Origin: Bin87 sp965262485
GTDB taxonomy: Bacteria; Chloroflexota; Dehalococcoidia; Lucifugimonadales; UBA3495
Reading direction: 5' to 3'
Length of the DNA: 64,000 nt
Assembly (NCBI GenBank): GCA_965262485.1
Contig: OZ253540.1
Coordinates: 2,728,001 to 2,792,000, forward strand
Under the pieces are notes generated by a model that made no database searches, was not told the origin of the DNA, and worked only from the letters and a program-made list of their open reading frames with translations. The position numbers and the translations under genes were made by a program. This document shows positions 34,926 through 42,833 of this stretch, in pieces. Each line of letters opens with the position of its first letter. The first letter of the stretch is position 1.

Positions 34926-35411
34926 TCAGTCGCCGCGGAGGGTGGTGAGGATGTGAATGGCAAGGTCGCGGCGAATGTCGTCCGTGGTTTGGTTGAAGGA
35001 GTTGATTGCCGCTTCGACGTCAGCAATGAGTTCGATGACGTTAGTTACAGAAAATGCCCGGTGGGGGTCGTAGTCAGCGGCGTGACGTTCTCGCTGGACA
35101 TCAGCGAAGACGACTCCGAATCGGCGAATTGTTATTGAAAAGTTGTTGCCGAGACTGGTCGAACTGAGCTTGTTCCGGGTTGGGCGGTGGTCGGCCGCTC
35201 GGTAGGTTTGTTGCCAAGCCCAACGCTGTTGGTCGGCCGGCGATGCCCCAATCAGCGTGTTAGCGTTGCTCATCATCAAGGTGTGGAACATGGCGTAGTA
35301 AGTACAACTGATGGCGCGCCGCAGCTCGGTCTGAGTAGCCGGATTTACCCCACCGTCGATAACCCCGTTAGCCAGAGCGCGGGCGATCGCGATAAGTTCG
35401 GATGGGTTCAC
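34926..35411 (-). CDS. HEPN-like protein, second gene of a coupled pair
   Basis: 161 residues from the GTG at 35411, which overlaps the upstream stop (GTGA). The helical core RRAISCTYYAMFHTLMMSNA and the C-terminal ADYDPHRAFSVTNV..VEAAINSF are typical of UPF0332-type HEPN proteins. The usual catalytic RxxxxH is not evident; R-x4-H-like spacing is found only in RERHAADYDPHRAF. HEPN proteins are commonly toxins paired with a nucleotidyltransferase antitoxin; here the partner at 35722 is not a recognisable nucleotidyltransferase. Confidence 0.65.
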   Translation of the reverse strand: MNPSELIAIARALANGVIDGGVNPATQTELRRAISCTYYAMFHTLMMSNANTLIGASPADQQRWAWQQTYRAADHRPTRNKLSSTSLGNNFSITIRRFGVVFADVQRERHAADYDPHRAFSVTNVIELIADVEAAINSFNQTTDDIRRDLAIHILTTLRGD

Positions 35412-35722
35412 TTGAGTAACCTCTCGTGGTTGAGGTCCCAGTCCCATTTTTCCACGTACATAGTGTGGAGATCGAGGTCCACGCCGAGGGCGTCCAGCTG
35501 CGGTCTAAGATCCAAGGCGAGGTCAGCCCTACGGCGATGGTCCATGTATCTGTAATCGCCCTCCCATACGATGTATACGTGCAGGTACTCCTCGTTCCAG
35601 TGGTCGTAGAGCTGCCGGACGATGATGGGGCCAAAGTGGAGGTTGGGCTGGAACCAGCCGTTGAGGGTGTGGCCGATGATGGCGGCAACCTGCTCGGCGG
35701 TGTCTTTAGTGATCGTGGCCAT
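35408..35722 (-). CDS. Hypothetical protein, first gene of the HEPN pair
   Basis: 104 residues, acidic and Trp/His-rich: NGWFQPNLHFGPIIVRQLYD, LHVYIVWEGDYRYMDHRRRA, LDLHTMYVEKWDWDLNHERL. It is translationally coupled to the HEPN gene. The beta-rich segment YLHVYIVWEGD..DVDLDLHTMY could be a small alpha/beta fold, but the GS..D.D motif of minimal nucleotidyltransferases is absent. Function unknown; the context suggests the partner or antitoxin of a HEPN module. GGGAG precedes the ATG. Confidence 0.6.
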   Translation of the reverse strand: MATITKDTAEQVAAIIGHTLNGWFQPNLHFGPIIVRQLYDHWNEEYLHVYIVWEGDYRYMDHRRRADLALDLRPQLDALGVDLDLHTMYVEKWDWDLNHERLLK

Positions 35723-35888
35723 GGCGGTTTTCTCCCTGCGCTGGCTTTAGACGAACGAGATTTCACTTGATGCCGGGCGGCACCGGGTTTTTGAAACCGA
35801 CTTCCCGATATAGTACAGTGGCGGCGAGCGGCGACGGTACTCTCTCCAAAGATTGGTTGCCACTATTTTTACAGAGTCAGCAGGTATC

Positions 35889-37220
35889 ATGCAAACGGAT
35901 GCCGCAGAACAACAGGAGCAGATTGCGGCCCTGCGGGATTTTGCCGCCACGGGTTTGGCGGAGTTGGAACGGCTGCTAACCCAGGCAAATCAGGCGCAGA
36001 TTACGGCGTTGGAGAATTTTGCCGTGGACAACGTCGAGTTGGCACGGTTAGAGGGGCTGATCGAAGAACAGCGTTCCGAGTTTGACGCGCTTGATTTCTT
36101 GGGTCTATCCCAGTCGGAAGAGGTCCACTCCAATGTCTTGGCTTGGTTGCTGAATCCCCAGCAGCACCACGGATTAGGGGATTACTTTCTAAAAATGTTC
36201 TTGCTCCGCACCGGAGCGCAAGCCGAAGTTGGCACCTACGACTGGTCAGGGACGAGCGTACAACGGGAATGGCCCAACGAAGTGGATGGACAGCCAGGAT
36301 TTTTGGACATCCTCATGGTGAACGAATCAAAAGGATTCCTTTGCGCCATAGAGAACAAGGTATTCTCCAGTGAGCATAGCGAGCAACTAACCCGTTACCG
36401 GAAGGCGTTGGAACGGGACTACCCCGATTTCACCAAGCATTACGTATTTCTGTCACCGAACGGCGTGCGCCCTTACCGGGAAGAAGAGCGGAAATACTGG
36501 ATGCCGGCGAATTACGCCACAGTTCTCAATCTGGTAGAGCAAGCGATTGAAAACACCGAGGTGCGCGAAGACGTGCGCGCATTCCTGCGACAATACGCAA
36601 CTACGCTGCGGAGGAAGATCGTGCCCGATAGTAATACCAACATCCAGCAGTTTGCCAGGGAAATCTACCTGAAGCACAGGGAGGCTATTGAGCTGATATA
36701 TCAGAACAAGCCAAACTATGCGTCAGAAATGAAGCAGATTTTCAAGGAGGCAGTTTCGCGGCAAGCGAACTGGCTATTGGACAAGGAGGAGACAAACTGG
36801 GTTCGATTCCGTTCTTCTAGTTGGGCGGATTCAGAGGTAATGGAGACTGGAACCGATTGGCTGCCACAATCCAAAGCGCTGATCCTGTGTCAATTGTACT
36901 GCGCTGCCAACTATGTTAATTTTTACATTACTCTTGGTTCGGGCTCCAATAGACCCATCAGAGAGAAAATAATCAACAGTGTCAACCAAAACCCATCTGT
37001 GTTCAATCAGACGGGACGTACATGGAGCGATGGGTTTATGACATTCCACCACCAAGTAGGCATTCTTGACGACTCCGACTTGAACAATTGGGATGACTGC
37101 GGTGCCGTTGGGCCTGCCAAAATAGAAGCTTGGATGTTGGATTTTGCCGAGCGGAAATTCCCCGCGATGAACGAAGTCATCATCAAGTGCCTTCAAGAAT
37201 ACGAGGCTGAGCAGGCATAG
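35889..37220 (+). CDS. PD-(D/E)XK nuclease superfamily protein
   Basis: 443 residues from the ATG at 35889 (AGCAGG upstream; an alternative at 35853 is less likely). The nuclease core is GQPGFLDILMV...GFLCAIENKVFSSEHSEQL, giving Asp140, Glu155-x-Lys157 and Gln166. This is the PDDEXK_4 pattern, followed by KHYVFLSPNGVRPYREEE. A coiled-coil N-terminus precedes it (LAELERLLTQANQAQITALE). The DNA from about 36350 on is less GC-rich than the neighbours, suggesting acquisition. Such proteins are often stand-alone defence or repair nucleases; specificity unknown. Confidence 0.8.
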   Translation: MQTDAAEQQEQIAALRDFAATGLAELERLLTQANQAQITALENFAVDNVELARLEGLIEEQRSEFDALDFLGLSQSEEVHSNVLAWLLNPQQHHGLGDYFLKMFLLRTGAQAEVGTYDWSGTSVQREWPNEVDGQPGFLDILMVNESKGFLCAIENKVFSSEHSEQLTRYRKALERDYPDFTKHYVFLSPNGVRPYREEERKYWMPANYATVLNLVEQAIENTEVREDVRAFLRQYATTLRRKIVPDSNTNIQQFAREIYLKHREAIELIYQNKPNYASEMKQIFKEAVSRQANWLLDKEETNWVRFRSSSWADSEVMETGTDWLPQSKALILCQLYCAANYVNFYITLGSGSNRPIREKIINSVNQNPSVFNQTGRTWSDGFMTFHHQVGILDDSDLNNWDDCGAVGPAKIEAWMLDFAERKFPAMNEVIIKCLQEYEAEQA

Positions 37221-37272
37221 GGGTTACGGCATCCTTCGACAGGCTCAGGATGAGCGGGGCGTTGATCGCGTG

Positions 37273-37716
37273 TTACAGGTGCACGATGTTCAGTGGGTGG
37301 TTCCATGCCCGCGCCAGGTGCTCCAGCGCGAGGCGGCGGTGGCACTGCTCGGCGGTGGGCTCGGCGCACAGCAGCACGGTCGGGATCGAAAAATCGGCCG
37401 GCGCTATCGTCAACTCGGGACGGCGTCGCGCCATGATGTCCGCATAAACCCGCTCGTACTGCTGCCAGGTAATGCGTTTGCCGCGCCAGTCGTCCAGCAG
37501 CTCGGGCGTCGGCGACAACAGCGGTTGATGTTCGTAGTCCATGCCGTTCAATTCGCGCAGAAAATAAGGCAGGTCCTGACGACGGGCGAAGATGGCCATT
37601 TGCGAAGTGTTCCGCAGCCGAACGTCCAGCAGCCGTTTGACACCGGCGCGTCGCAGCGTCTCGAAGAAATCTTCCGCCGTGCGACGCGTGAATCCGATGG
37701 TGTAAACCGTGGTCAT
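37273..37716 (-). CDS. DUF488 family protein
   Basis: 147 residues from the ATG at 37716. TVYTIGFTRRTAEDFFETLR, VKRLLDVRLRNTSQMAIFAR and TVLLCAEPTAEQCHRRLALE are the family hallmarks (the 'CaE....CHR' cysteine motif). Function unknown; the family is widespread. An upstream start at 37743 would be encoded by the terminus of the repeat element at 37721, so that element probably inserted immediately before this gene and may have replaced its promoter. Confidence 0.88.
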   Translation of the reverse strand: MTTVYTIGFTRRTAEDFFETLRRAGVKRLLDVRLRNTSQMAIFARRQDLPYFLRELNGMDYEHQPLLSPTPELLDDWRGKRITWQQYERVYADIMARRRPELTIAPADFSIPTVLLCAEPTAEQCHRRLALEHLARAWNHPLNIVHL

Positions 37717-37720
37717 TGGC

Positions 37721-37880
37721 CTAATGCGTACCCACTTTGTCATTGCGACCCCGTACTTGATACGGGGGTGGCAATCTCGTCGCCGTAGCAGCGGCGGTTC
37801 GCCGACGTGTGCTCAACCTCATCGAGATTGCCACGTCGCTGCGCTCCTCGCAATGACAGATTAATACAGGTACGCGTGAG
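37721..37880. mobile_element. Miniature inverted-repeat element, family A copy 7
   Basis: The left end is AATGCGTACCCACTTTGTCA and the right end AGGTACGCGTGAG. The internal palindrome holds TCATTGCGACCCCGTACTTG and TGCGCTCCTCGCAATGACAG. It lies directly in front of the DUF488 start. No clear target duplication seen. Confidence 0.8.
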
Positions 37881-37888
37881 TAAACCCA

Positions 37889-38446
37889 TCAATAGGTCAG
37901 AGCGTCGGCGGTGCCGTCCGGCAACTCAACCTGGAGCGCCTGCAAACTGTGAGCCAGGCCGTGGTAATAGGCGACGACCACCAGCATATCCACTATCCCG
38001 GCGTCTCCGATGATGCCGCGCACCGCCTCGAACGTGGAATCCGACACGCGATGCTGGCGCAGCAGCTCGATAACGAACCCGGATACCGCCGCGTCATCAC
38101 CCGACAACCCGTTGGGGGCCCGGTACTCGTGGATCGCGGCTATCTCGGCGTCGGTGAGACCGGCGTTGCGGGCGGCGGGTTGGTTCACCGTCCAAACGTA
38201 ATGGCCGCCGGCTTCGCGCGCTGCCGTCAGGACGGCCACGGCCTTGACGCGGGGCGGCAGCGGAGTTTCAAAGCGGACATAGCCGCCCAGGTGGGCAAAG
38301 TTTCCGGCGGCCTGCGGGTTATTGAGCAGGGCAGCATAATTCCGTTGCACCCCACCGCGAGAGGTTTCTATCTCGTCCCATACCGCCTGTCCGGCAGCGT
38401 CCATGTTATCTCGGGTAGCGAAAGGCACTCGGGTCATTTTGGTCAT
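37889..38446 (-). CDS. Carboxymuconolactone decarboxylase (CMD) family protein
   Basis: 185 residues. GNFAHLGGYVRFETPLPPRV, KAVAVLTAAREAGGHYVWTV and NAGLTDAEIAAIHEYRAPNG match the CMD/AhpD fold. The CxxC pair of AhpD-type peroxidases is absent (the site reads HYVWTV), so decarboxylase-like or another activity is more likely than peroxidase. The C-terminal DMLVVVAYYHGLAHSLQALQ is a helix seen in these proteins. GGAGG upstream of the ATG. Substrate unknown. Confidence 0.85.
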   Translation of the reverse strand: MTKMTRVPFATRDNMDAAGQAVWDEIETSRGGVQRNYAALLNNPQAAGNFAHLGGYVRFETPLPPRVKAVAVLTAAREAGGHYVWTVNQPAARNAGLTDAEIAAIHEYRAPNGLSGDDAAVSGFVIELLRQHRVSDSTFEAVRGIIGDAGIVDMLVVVAYYHGLAHSLQALQVELPDGTADALTY

Positions 38447-38519
38447 CCTCCTAGCATATTTCGCAAAAGCTTGGCACGGTAGCCGTCGCCAGTCAACACC
38501 CAGCCAGCCCCCACGCCTA

Positions 38520-38640
38520 CCTACTTCATCATTGCGACCCCGTACTCTATGCGGGGGTTGGCAGTCCCGTCCTAACCCCCTCTCCCTCGATGGGAGAGGG
38601 TTGGGGTGAGGGTGAACCCCCCGCCGATGACAGGAAGCCA
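38520..38640. repeat. C/G-rich repeat module near the hydrolase 3' end
   Basis: TCATTGCGACCCCGTACTCT, CCCTCTCCCTCGATGGGAG and GGGTTGGGGTGAGGGTGAAC; ends at the downstream side of the hydrolase at 38675. Same modules as near 3818 and 4800. Confidence 0.65.
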
Positions 38641-38674
38641 GCGGGGCCTTAATGGATTCGCCAGTACGGAGTCG

Positions 38675-39436
38675 TCAGGCTGTCGCAACTGCCGGTTCGT
38701 GAGTCTTCAGGAAGCGCCGGGCGTGGGCTACGACCTCGTCGATGTGCGCCGGCGAGTCTTTCCAGGGATAAATAGTCACCTCGGAGTTCGGGGCCAAGTT
38801 GGCAACCTCCATCGCGCATTCGTATGGGTGCGCCGGCACATCGTCGGGCGCTATCAGCAGTGGTGTCTGCAAGGCGCGCACGAAATCGCGGGAAACGGTG
38901 AAAACGAAATCGGCGCGGTCGGTGTACATACTGGTCAGGAAGTCATGGACCATGTCCATTGTGATTTCAGGACGCTGCTCGCAAAGGGGCGGCCCCCACC
39001 CCGTTATATTGTTCTGGTAGAAAATATCCGGCGTCTCCGCCCTGAACCCGCTGGGTTGCATCAACGCCGCCGCCACTATGCGATCCTGGGCCAGCCTCAG
39101 CAGGTTGTGGATCAGCGGCCCGCCGATGCAGAAGCCCATCACCAGGAACTCCTTGATGCCAAGATGATCCATCAGCCCAAGTTGGTCATCAGAGTGGGCA
39201 TCCCAGGGGCGGTCAATCTCCAGTGGGCCGGTGGATTGGCCCCCATTAGCATTGCGCAAGTCGGCGGCGATACAGCGGAAGTCGTCCTTGTAGGTCTCCA
39301 TAGGGTTGAAGGGCACCGACCTCTGCAACGATGTCACGGTGGAATTGAGTCCGCCGCCCGGAATAATCAGCAGGGGGAATCCGGAACCGACCTCTTCGTA
39401 GTAGATACGGTTGGGACCTCTTTCGTAGAACGGCAT
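38675..39436 (-). CDS. Alpha/beta hydrolase with Cys at the nucleophile position
   Basis: 253 residues from the ATG at 39436, preceded by GGAGGAG. RIYYEEVGSGFPLLIIPGGG gives the oxyanion region; the nucleophile elbow is VMGFCIGGPLIHN, so Cys replaces the usual Ser (G-x-C-x-G, as in dienelactone hydrolases). The last His, in WKDSPAHIDEVVAHARRFL, completes the triad. Substrate unknown; the gene sits beside the CMD family protein and may act on aromatic-derived compounds, a context inference supported only by the LigB-type gene 3.4 kb away. Confidence 0.85.
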   Translation of the reverse strand: MPFYERGPNRIYYEEVGSGFPLLIIPGGGLNSTVTSLQRSVPFNPMETYKDDFRCIAADLRNANGGQSTGPLEIDRPWDAHSDDQLGLMDHLGIKEFLVMGFCIGGPLIHNLLRLAQDRIVAAALMQPSGFRAETPDIFYQNNITGWGPPLCEQRPEITMDMVHDFLTSMYTDRADFVFTVSRDFVRALQTPLLIAPDDVPAHPYECAMEVANLAPNSEVTIYPWKDSPAHIDEVVAHARRFLKTHEPAVATA

Positions 39437-39627
39437 GGCTAATCTCCTCCACCAGCGAGTTGCAATGCTCGCTCGATGTCTAACGGGCCGGCAGGCCGGG
39501 ATTTGCGACACAACATCCGGATGCGGCGTGTTGTACGGGATTACGCCTCGTCTGCCTTTTCTGGCGCTGACTCTAACCCAGGATGGCTAAGGCGGTCAAG
39601 ATAACGGCCCGCGCCCAGGGCAACGGC

Positions 39628-39788
39628 CTCATGCGTACCCACTTTGTCATTGCGACCCCGTACTTGATACGGGGGTGGCAATCTCGTCGCCGTAGCAACG
39701 GCGGTTCGCTAACGTGTGTTCAGCCTCGTCGAGATTGCCACGTCGCTGACGCTCCTCGCAATGACAGATTAAAGCGGGTAGGCGTGAG
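39628..39788. mobile_element. Miniature inverted-repeat element, family A copy 8
   Basis: The left end is CTCATGCGTACCC and the right end GGGTAGGCGTGAG, each one mismatch from the perfect termini of the 25142 copy. The central palindrome holds TCATTGCGACCCCGTACTTG and GCTCCTCGCAATGACAGA. Confidence 0.85.
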
Positions 39789-39813
39789 GGGCAGTGGAAA
39801 CCAGTAAATCGCC

Positions 39814-40848
39814 CTACTCTACCACCACTTCATCATGCAGCAGTACGCCTCCGTTTCGGTAGGCTATCGTAATCGGATCACGCTGCAGCGCGGCTTGAAC
39901 CACCTCCAGCGGAGTGGTGCGCGGGCTTCCAGGCACAATTACCCGACGCACAGCGCTGCGATGCCCAACCACCCCCGCGGCAGCGTCGCCCTGCGCCTGA
40001 CCCCTGCCGCCGCGGGCCGCCATTGCCAGCTCTACGCTGATACTGTCGGCGCCCTCGGTTCCCTGGCCCAGCAGCTGGCTCAAAGTAGCCGCAGACGACG
40101 CAGCCCAGGCAGCTTGAGACAGAGGGAAAGGCCCCGGAACCCATCCATCAGAGCTATGGCCGGCCAGGACAGTCCAAAGGCTGGCGTGAGTCAGATTTTC
40201 GCAGGTAATGGCAACCTTAACCTCGCCTTCGTGGGCCATTCCCCCATCATCGTCATATTCCTTCGTATCGAGGAGATACCGCCCGTGCACTGATCCGGTG
40301 GGCACTATGGCGATGTCCCCCGCCAACGGCAGGATACTTTCCCCAATTGGTGATGCCGCTGCTACATCGCCTGAGCTCCATTCGACCGCATCCTCAAACT
40401 GCATTGAACCCTTGTTGAACGCTTGCCCCACCGGACAATATCGGGAAGCCCGCTCCAACCGGATACGCTCCGATTCGGAGATTTGGCCTTTCAAAGTGAC
40501 CACCTCCTTGACGCCAAACCCGATGCCGCCAAACCCATTGCCAGTAGGAAGCTCAATTGGCTCCACCTCAAAATCTACCCTGATGTCCTCCAGCGCTATC
40601 CGGCCCCGGTAGGCAACGCCCACCACTGTGACCACCGTTCAAGCAGCCCAAGCGGCTACTGCCAGATATTGGGGAGGAGGCCCCACCATATCAAAGTCAA
40701 GATTCGGGATGCCGGTAACATAAGGCCATGGCCCCCTTTGTCCAGGCCCGCCGCCAATCACCGAAAGCACTGCTTGCTCTCCAATGGTGCGGGCCACTAT
40801 GCTCCGCTGAGGCCGGTCAGTCATGGTGTTGCGCGCATCTGCGGTCAT
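39814..40848 (-). CDS. OsmC-like protein with in-frame TGA (selenocysteine) at the catalytic Cys position
   Basis: Read from the ATG at 40848 (GGGAGG just upstream) the frame gives 344 residues with a single TGA at codon 70 (40641-40639). It lies in PPPQYLAVAAWAA-U-TVVTVVGVAYRGRIALED, precisely where OsmC/YhfA-type peroxidases have their first catalytic Cys at the start of the long central helix. The second OsmC Cys is Cys138 in RLERASRYCPVGQAF. A C-terminal extension of about 200 residues (from SMQFEDAVEWSSG) is not explained by OsmC and is of unknown function. Two separate ORFs would otherwise be called. A hairpin follows the TGA (see 40608). The alternative is a nonsense mutation. OsmC-like selenoproteins have, to my recollection, been described in environmental data. 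Confidence 0.8.
40608..40624 (-). promoter_or_regulatory. Candidate bacterial SECIS hairpin of the OsmC-like gene
   Basis: On the minus strand GGTGGGC (40624-40618) pairs with GCCTACC (40614-40608), seven pairs including one G-U, with the loop GTT (40617-40615). The loop begins with G and lies 22-24 nt after the TGA, matching the position in the SelW-like gene. Confidence 0.65.
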
Positions 40849-40873
40849 TGGTCCTCCCAACGTTATTTACCAT

Positions 40874-42151
40874 TTACAGTTTATTGATCGGAGCCACCAA
40901 TCCTATCACTATGCTGGATATCGCCATCAACGCGCCCGCGACAATGAAGACCCACTCCAGGCTCAGCTTTATCAGGGGGCCCGAAGCCGCTATCGAGATG
41001 GGCGACACGGCGACCGACGCAACCAGCAATAGGCTCATTACTCTGCCCAACATCGCCGGCGGCGTGCGGCCCTGAATCCACGAAATGATCATAATCCCCA
41101 CATAGCCGCCCATTACTCCGATTGTCAGCGTTATTGCCGCCGCCAGCCACGTCGCGCTAAGCAGGCCGAAAGGCGCCATAAGGATGCCGGACAGGGTGAA
41201 GACTGCAACTAAAATTGGGCCCAGTCCACGCTTGGGCGCGGGCAGCGCTCCCGCGAGAACCGTGCCCAGCACCGAACCCCCGGCGTAGGCGGATGTGACT
41301 ATCCCCAGTGCGAGGGCGCCTTCCGTCAGCCGCGTATGGGCCAGCACGGGCATCCCTACTGTCACCGGTCCCCGCATGAGAAGTTCCATCTGCACGATGA
41401 GCAGGAAAATTGCGAGCATCGCCCCGTCCACGCGCACATACTGGATCCCCTCTCTAATGGATGAAAATATGCCGAGCTCTTTCGTATCTTCGCCCGCCAG
41501 CCGGGGGCCGGAATCGTCCATTCGCATCAGCAAAAGCATTAACGAGGAGACCAATAGCGCCAAGGCCACCACCGTGAAGGCCAACCCTATTCCTGTCTTA
41601 TCCGCGCCACCCGCCGAGGACACCCCATCGCTGAAGAACGTTATCAGACCGCCAGCCAGGGCGGGGCCTATGAAACCGCCCAGCTGGGTTGTCGTACGTA
41701 CTGCCGAATTGGACTGTCGAAGTAGTTGGACTGGTACGACGCGCGGCAGCAACGCCAATTGGGCGGGATAATAGAACGAGTCCGCGACCCCCTTGAGCAA
41801 CGCGAACACGTATATCAGCCACAGGTCTGCCAGCTCGGTCAGAACCAGGACTGCCAGAGACGCAACAAGAGCAATACGTATGGCGTTGCTGGTCAGCATG
41901 ATCACGCGAGGCGAATATCTGTCTGCCAGCGACCCGCCGATAAGGATGAAGAAAATGGTGGGAATGTTGCCCACCGCCAGGACTATGCCCACGGCGACCG
42001 GATCGCCGGAGACCATCAACACCAGCCATGGGAACGCTATCAGGTCGAACTGGTCGCCGATGGCAGATAAACCACCGGCTCCCCATAACAACCCGAAGTT
42101 CCGTGTCCTGATCAGTTTCCAGAATGAAGGGTTGGCAGATTGCTCACTCAT
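40874..42151 (-). CDS. Major facilitator superfamily transporter
   Basis: 425 residues from the ATG at 42151; the longer frame from 42274 begins inside a miniature element. About twelve membrane helices. The N-terminus NFGLLWGAGGLSAIGDQFDL and the loop-2 motif GGSLADRYSPRVIML fit the MFS_3/EntS-like efflux group. The second half has a related ALPAPKRGLGPILV. Substrate unknown; a drug or small-molecule exporter is likely. Confidence 0.88.
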   Translation of the reverse strand: MSEQSANPSFWKLIRTRNFGLLWGAGGLSAIGDQFDLIAFPWLVLMVSGDPVAVGIVLAVGNIPTIFFILIGGSLADRYSPRVIMLTSNAIRIALVASLAVLVLTELADLWLIYVFALLKGVADSFYYPAQLALLPRVVPVQLLRQSNSAVRTTTQLGGFIGPALAGGLITFFSDGVSSAGGADKTGIGLAFTVVALALLVSSLMLLLMRMDDSGPRLAGEDTKELGIFSSIREGIQYVRVDGAMLAIFLLIVQMELLMRGPVTVGMPVLAHTRLTEGALALGIVTSAYAGGSVLGTVLAGALPAPKRGLGPILVAVFTLSGILMAPFGLLSATWLAAAITLTIGVMGGYVGIMIISWIQGRTPPAMLGRVMSLLLVASVAVSPISIAASGPLIKLSLEWVFIVAGALMAISSIVIGLVAPINKL

Positions 42152-42273
42152 TTCCGGCAATACCAGGCTGAAACGATGCGATGGGGGTGGGATTTTATTG
42201 TCTGCGAATGTAGGGGAATTGTATTCAAAAACTGACGACGCCATCGGCGTAATCCAACGTGGCGGATTGGCCA

Positions 42274-42394
42274 AGAAACTATCTCAAAACTGGCGGCCCG
42301 CCCAACCCGTCATTCCCGCGCAGGCGGGAATCCACGACTCACCCTGTCTGCAATTGGACTTTTGGAGAGCATGGCGGGTTTTGAGATAGTTTCT
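42274..42394. mobile_element. Miniature inverted-repeat element B (121 bp)
   Basis: Perfect 17-bp terminal inverted repeats: AGAAACTATCTCAAAAC (42274-42290) and GTTTTGAGATAGTTTCT (42378-42394). The interior includes CCCGTCATTCCCGCGCAGGC. No coding capacity. It lies just upstream of the MFS gene start. Only one copy in the window. Confidence 0.85.
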
Positions 42395-42833
42395 AAGCAA
42401 GGATACCGCACACGCTAAGAATGGCGGGTGTTGTTCAGATCCCACTAACTACTGTGTCAGCCATTAAATTTCACGCCATTCATGCCTGTTTCAGACCACT
42501 GTCGTCCTCATTGTTCCGGTTTATGGCTATTCGGATCAGAAGGACGCGGTGGCCGGCTTCGTGCCAGCCGGTTCCTGTTGCGTCTCCGCCTGGGACTCTA
42601 AATTGACAGCCCGCCACGCGTGCACCTACAATCGCGATAACTCAAAAATCACGCCAGGGTGTGTTGACAAATACCGTCATTCCCGCGAAAGCGGGAATCG
42701 AGTGGCCGTAGTCGTTAATCACGGTGCTGATTCTTTCATCATACCCGGTCTGGACTCCTGCTTTCGCAGGAGTGACGGGTTGGTTTGCTAATTGTCAACA
42801 GGCTCTAGGGTTCAAGCTCGACAGGAGGACAAA
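42395..42833. other. Gene-free stretch with a miniature element (C copy 2)
   Basis: No gene recognised from 42395 to 42661. 42662-42800 is a miniature element (next entry). The promoter and AGGAGGAC ribosome site of the LigB gene lie at the right end (42824-42830). Confidence 0.55.
42662..42800. mobile_element. Miniature inverted-repeat element C copy 2
   Basis: TGTTGACAA at 42662-42670 and TTGTCAACA at 42792-42800 are perfect 9-bp inverted termini. The interior holds CCGTCATTCCCGCGAAAGCG and CTCCTGCTTTCGCAGGAGTG, as in copy 1 in the atp operon, where the right terminus is missing. Confidence 0.8.

Noticed and set aside
37889..38446. AhpD-type peroxidase
   Set aside because: No CxxC pair; kept as a CMD family protein only.
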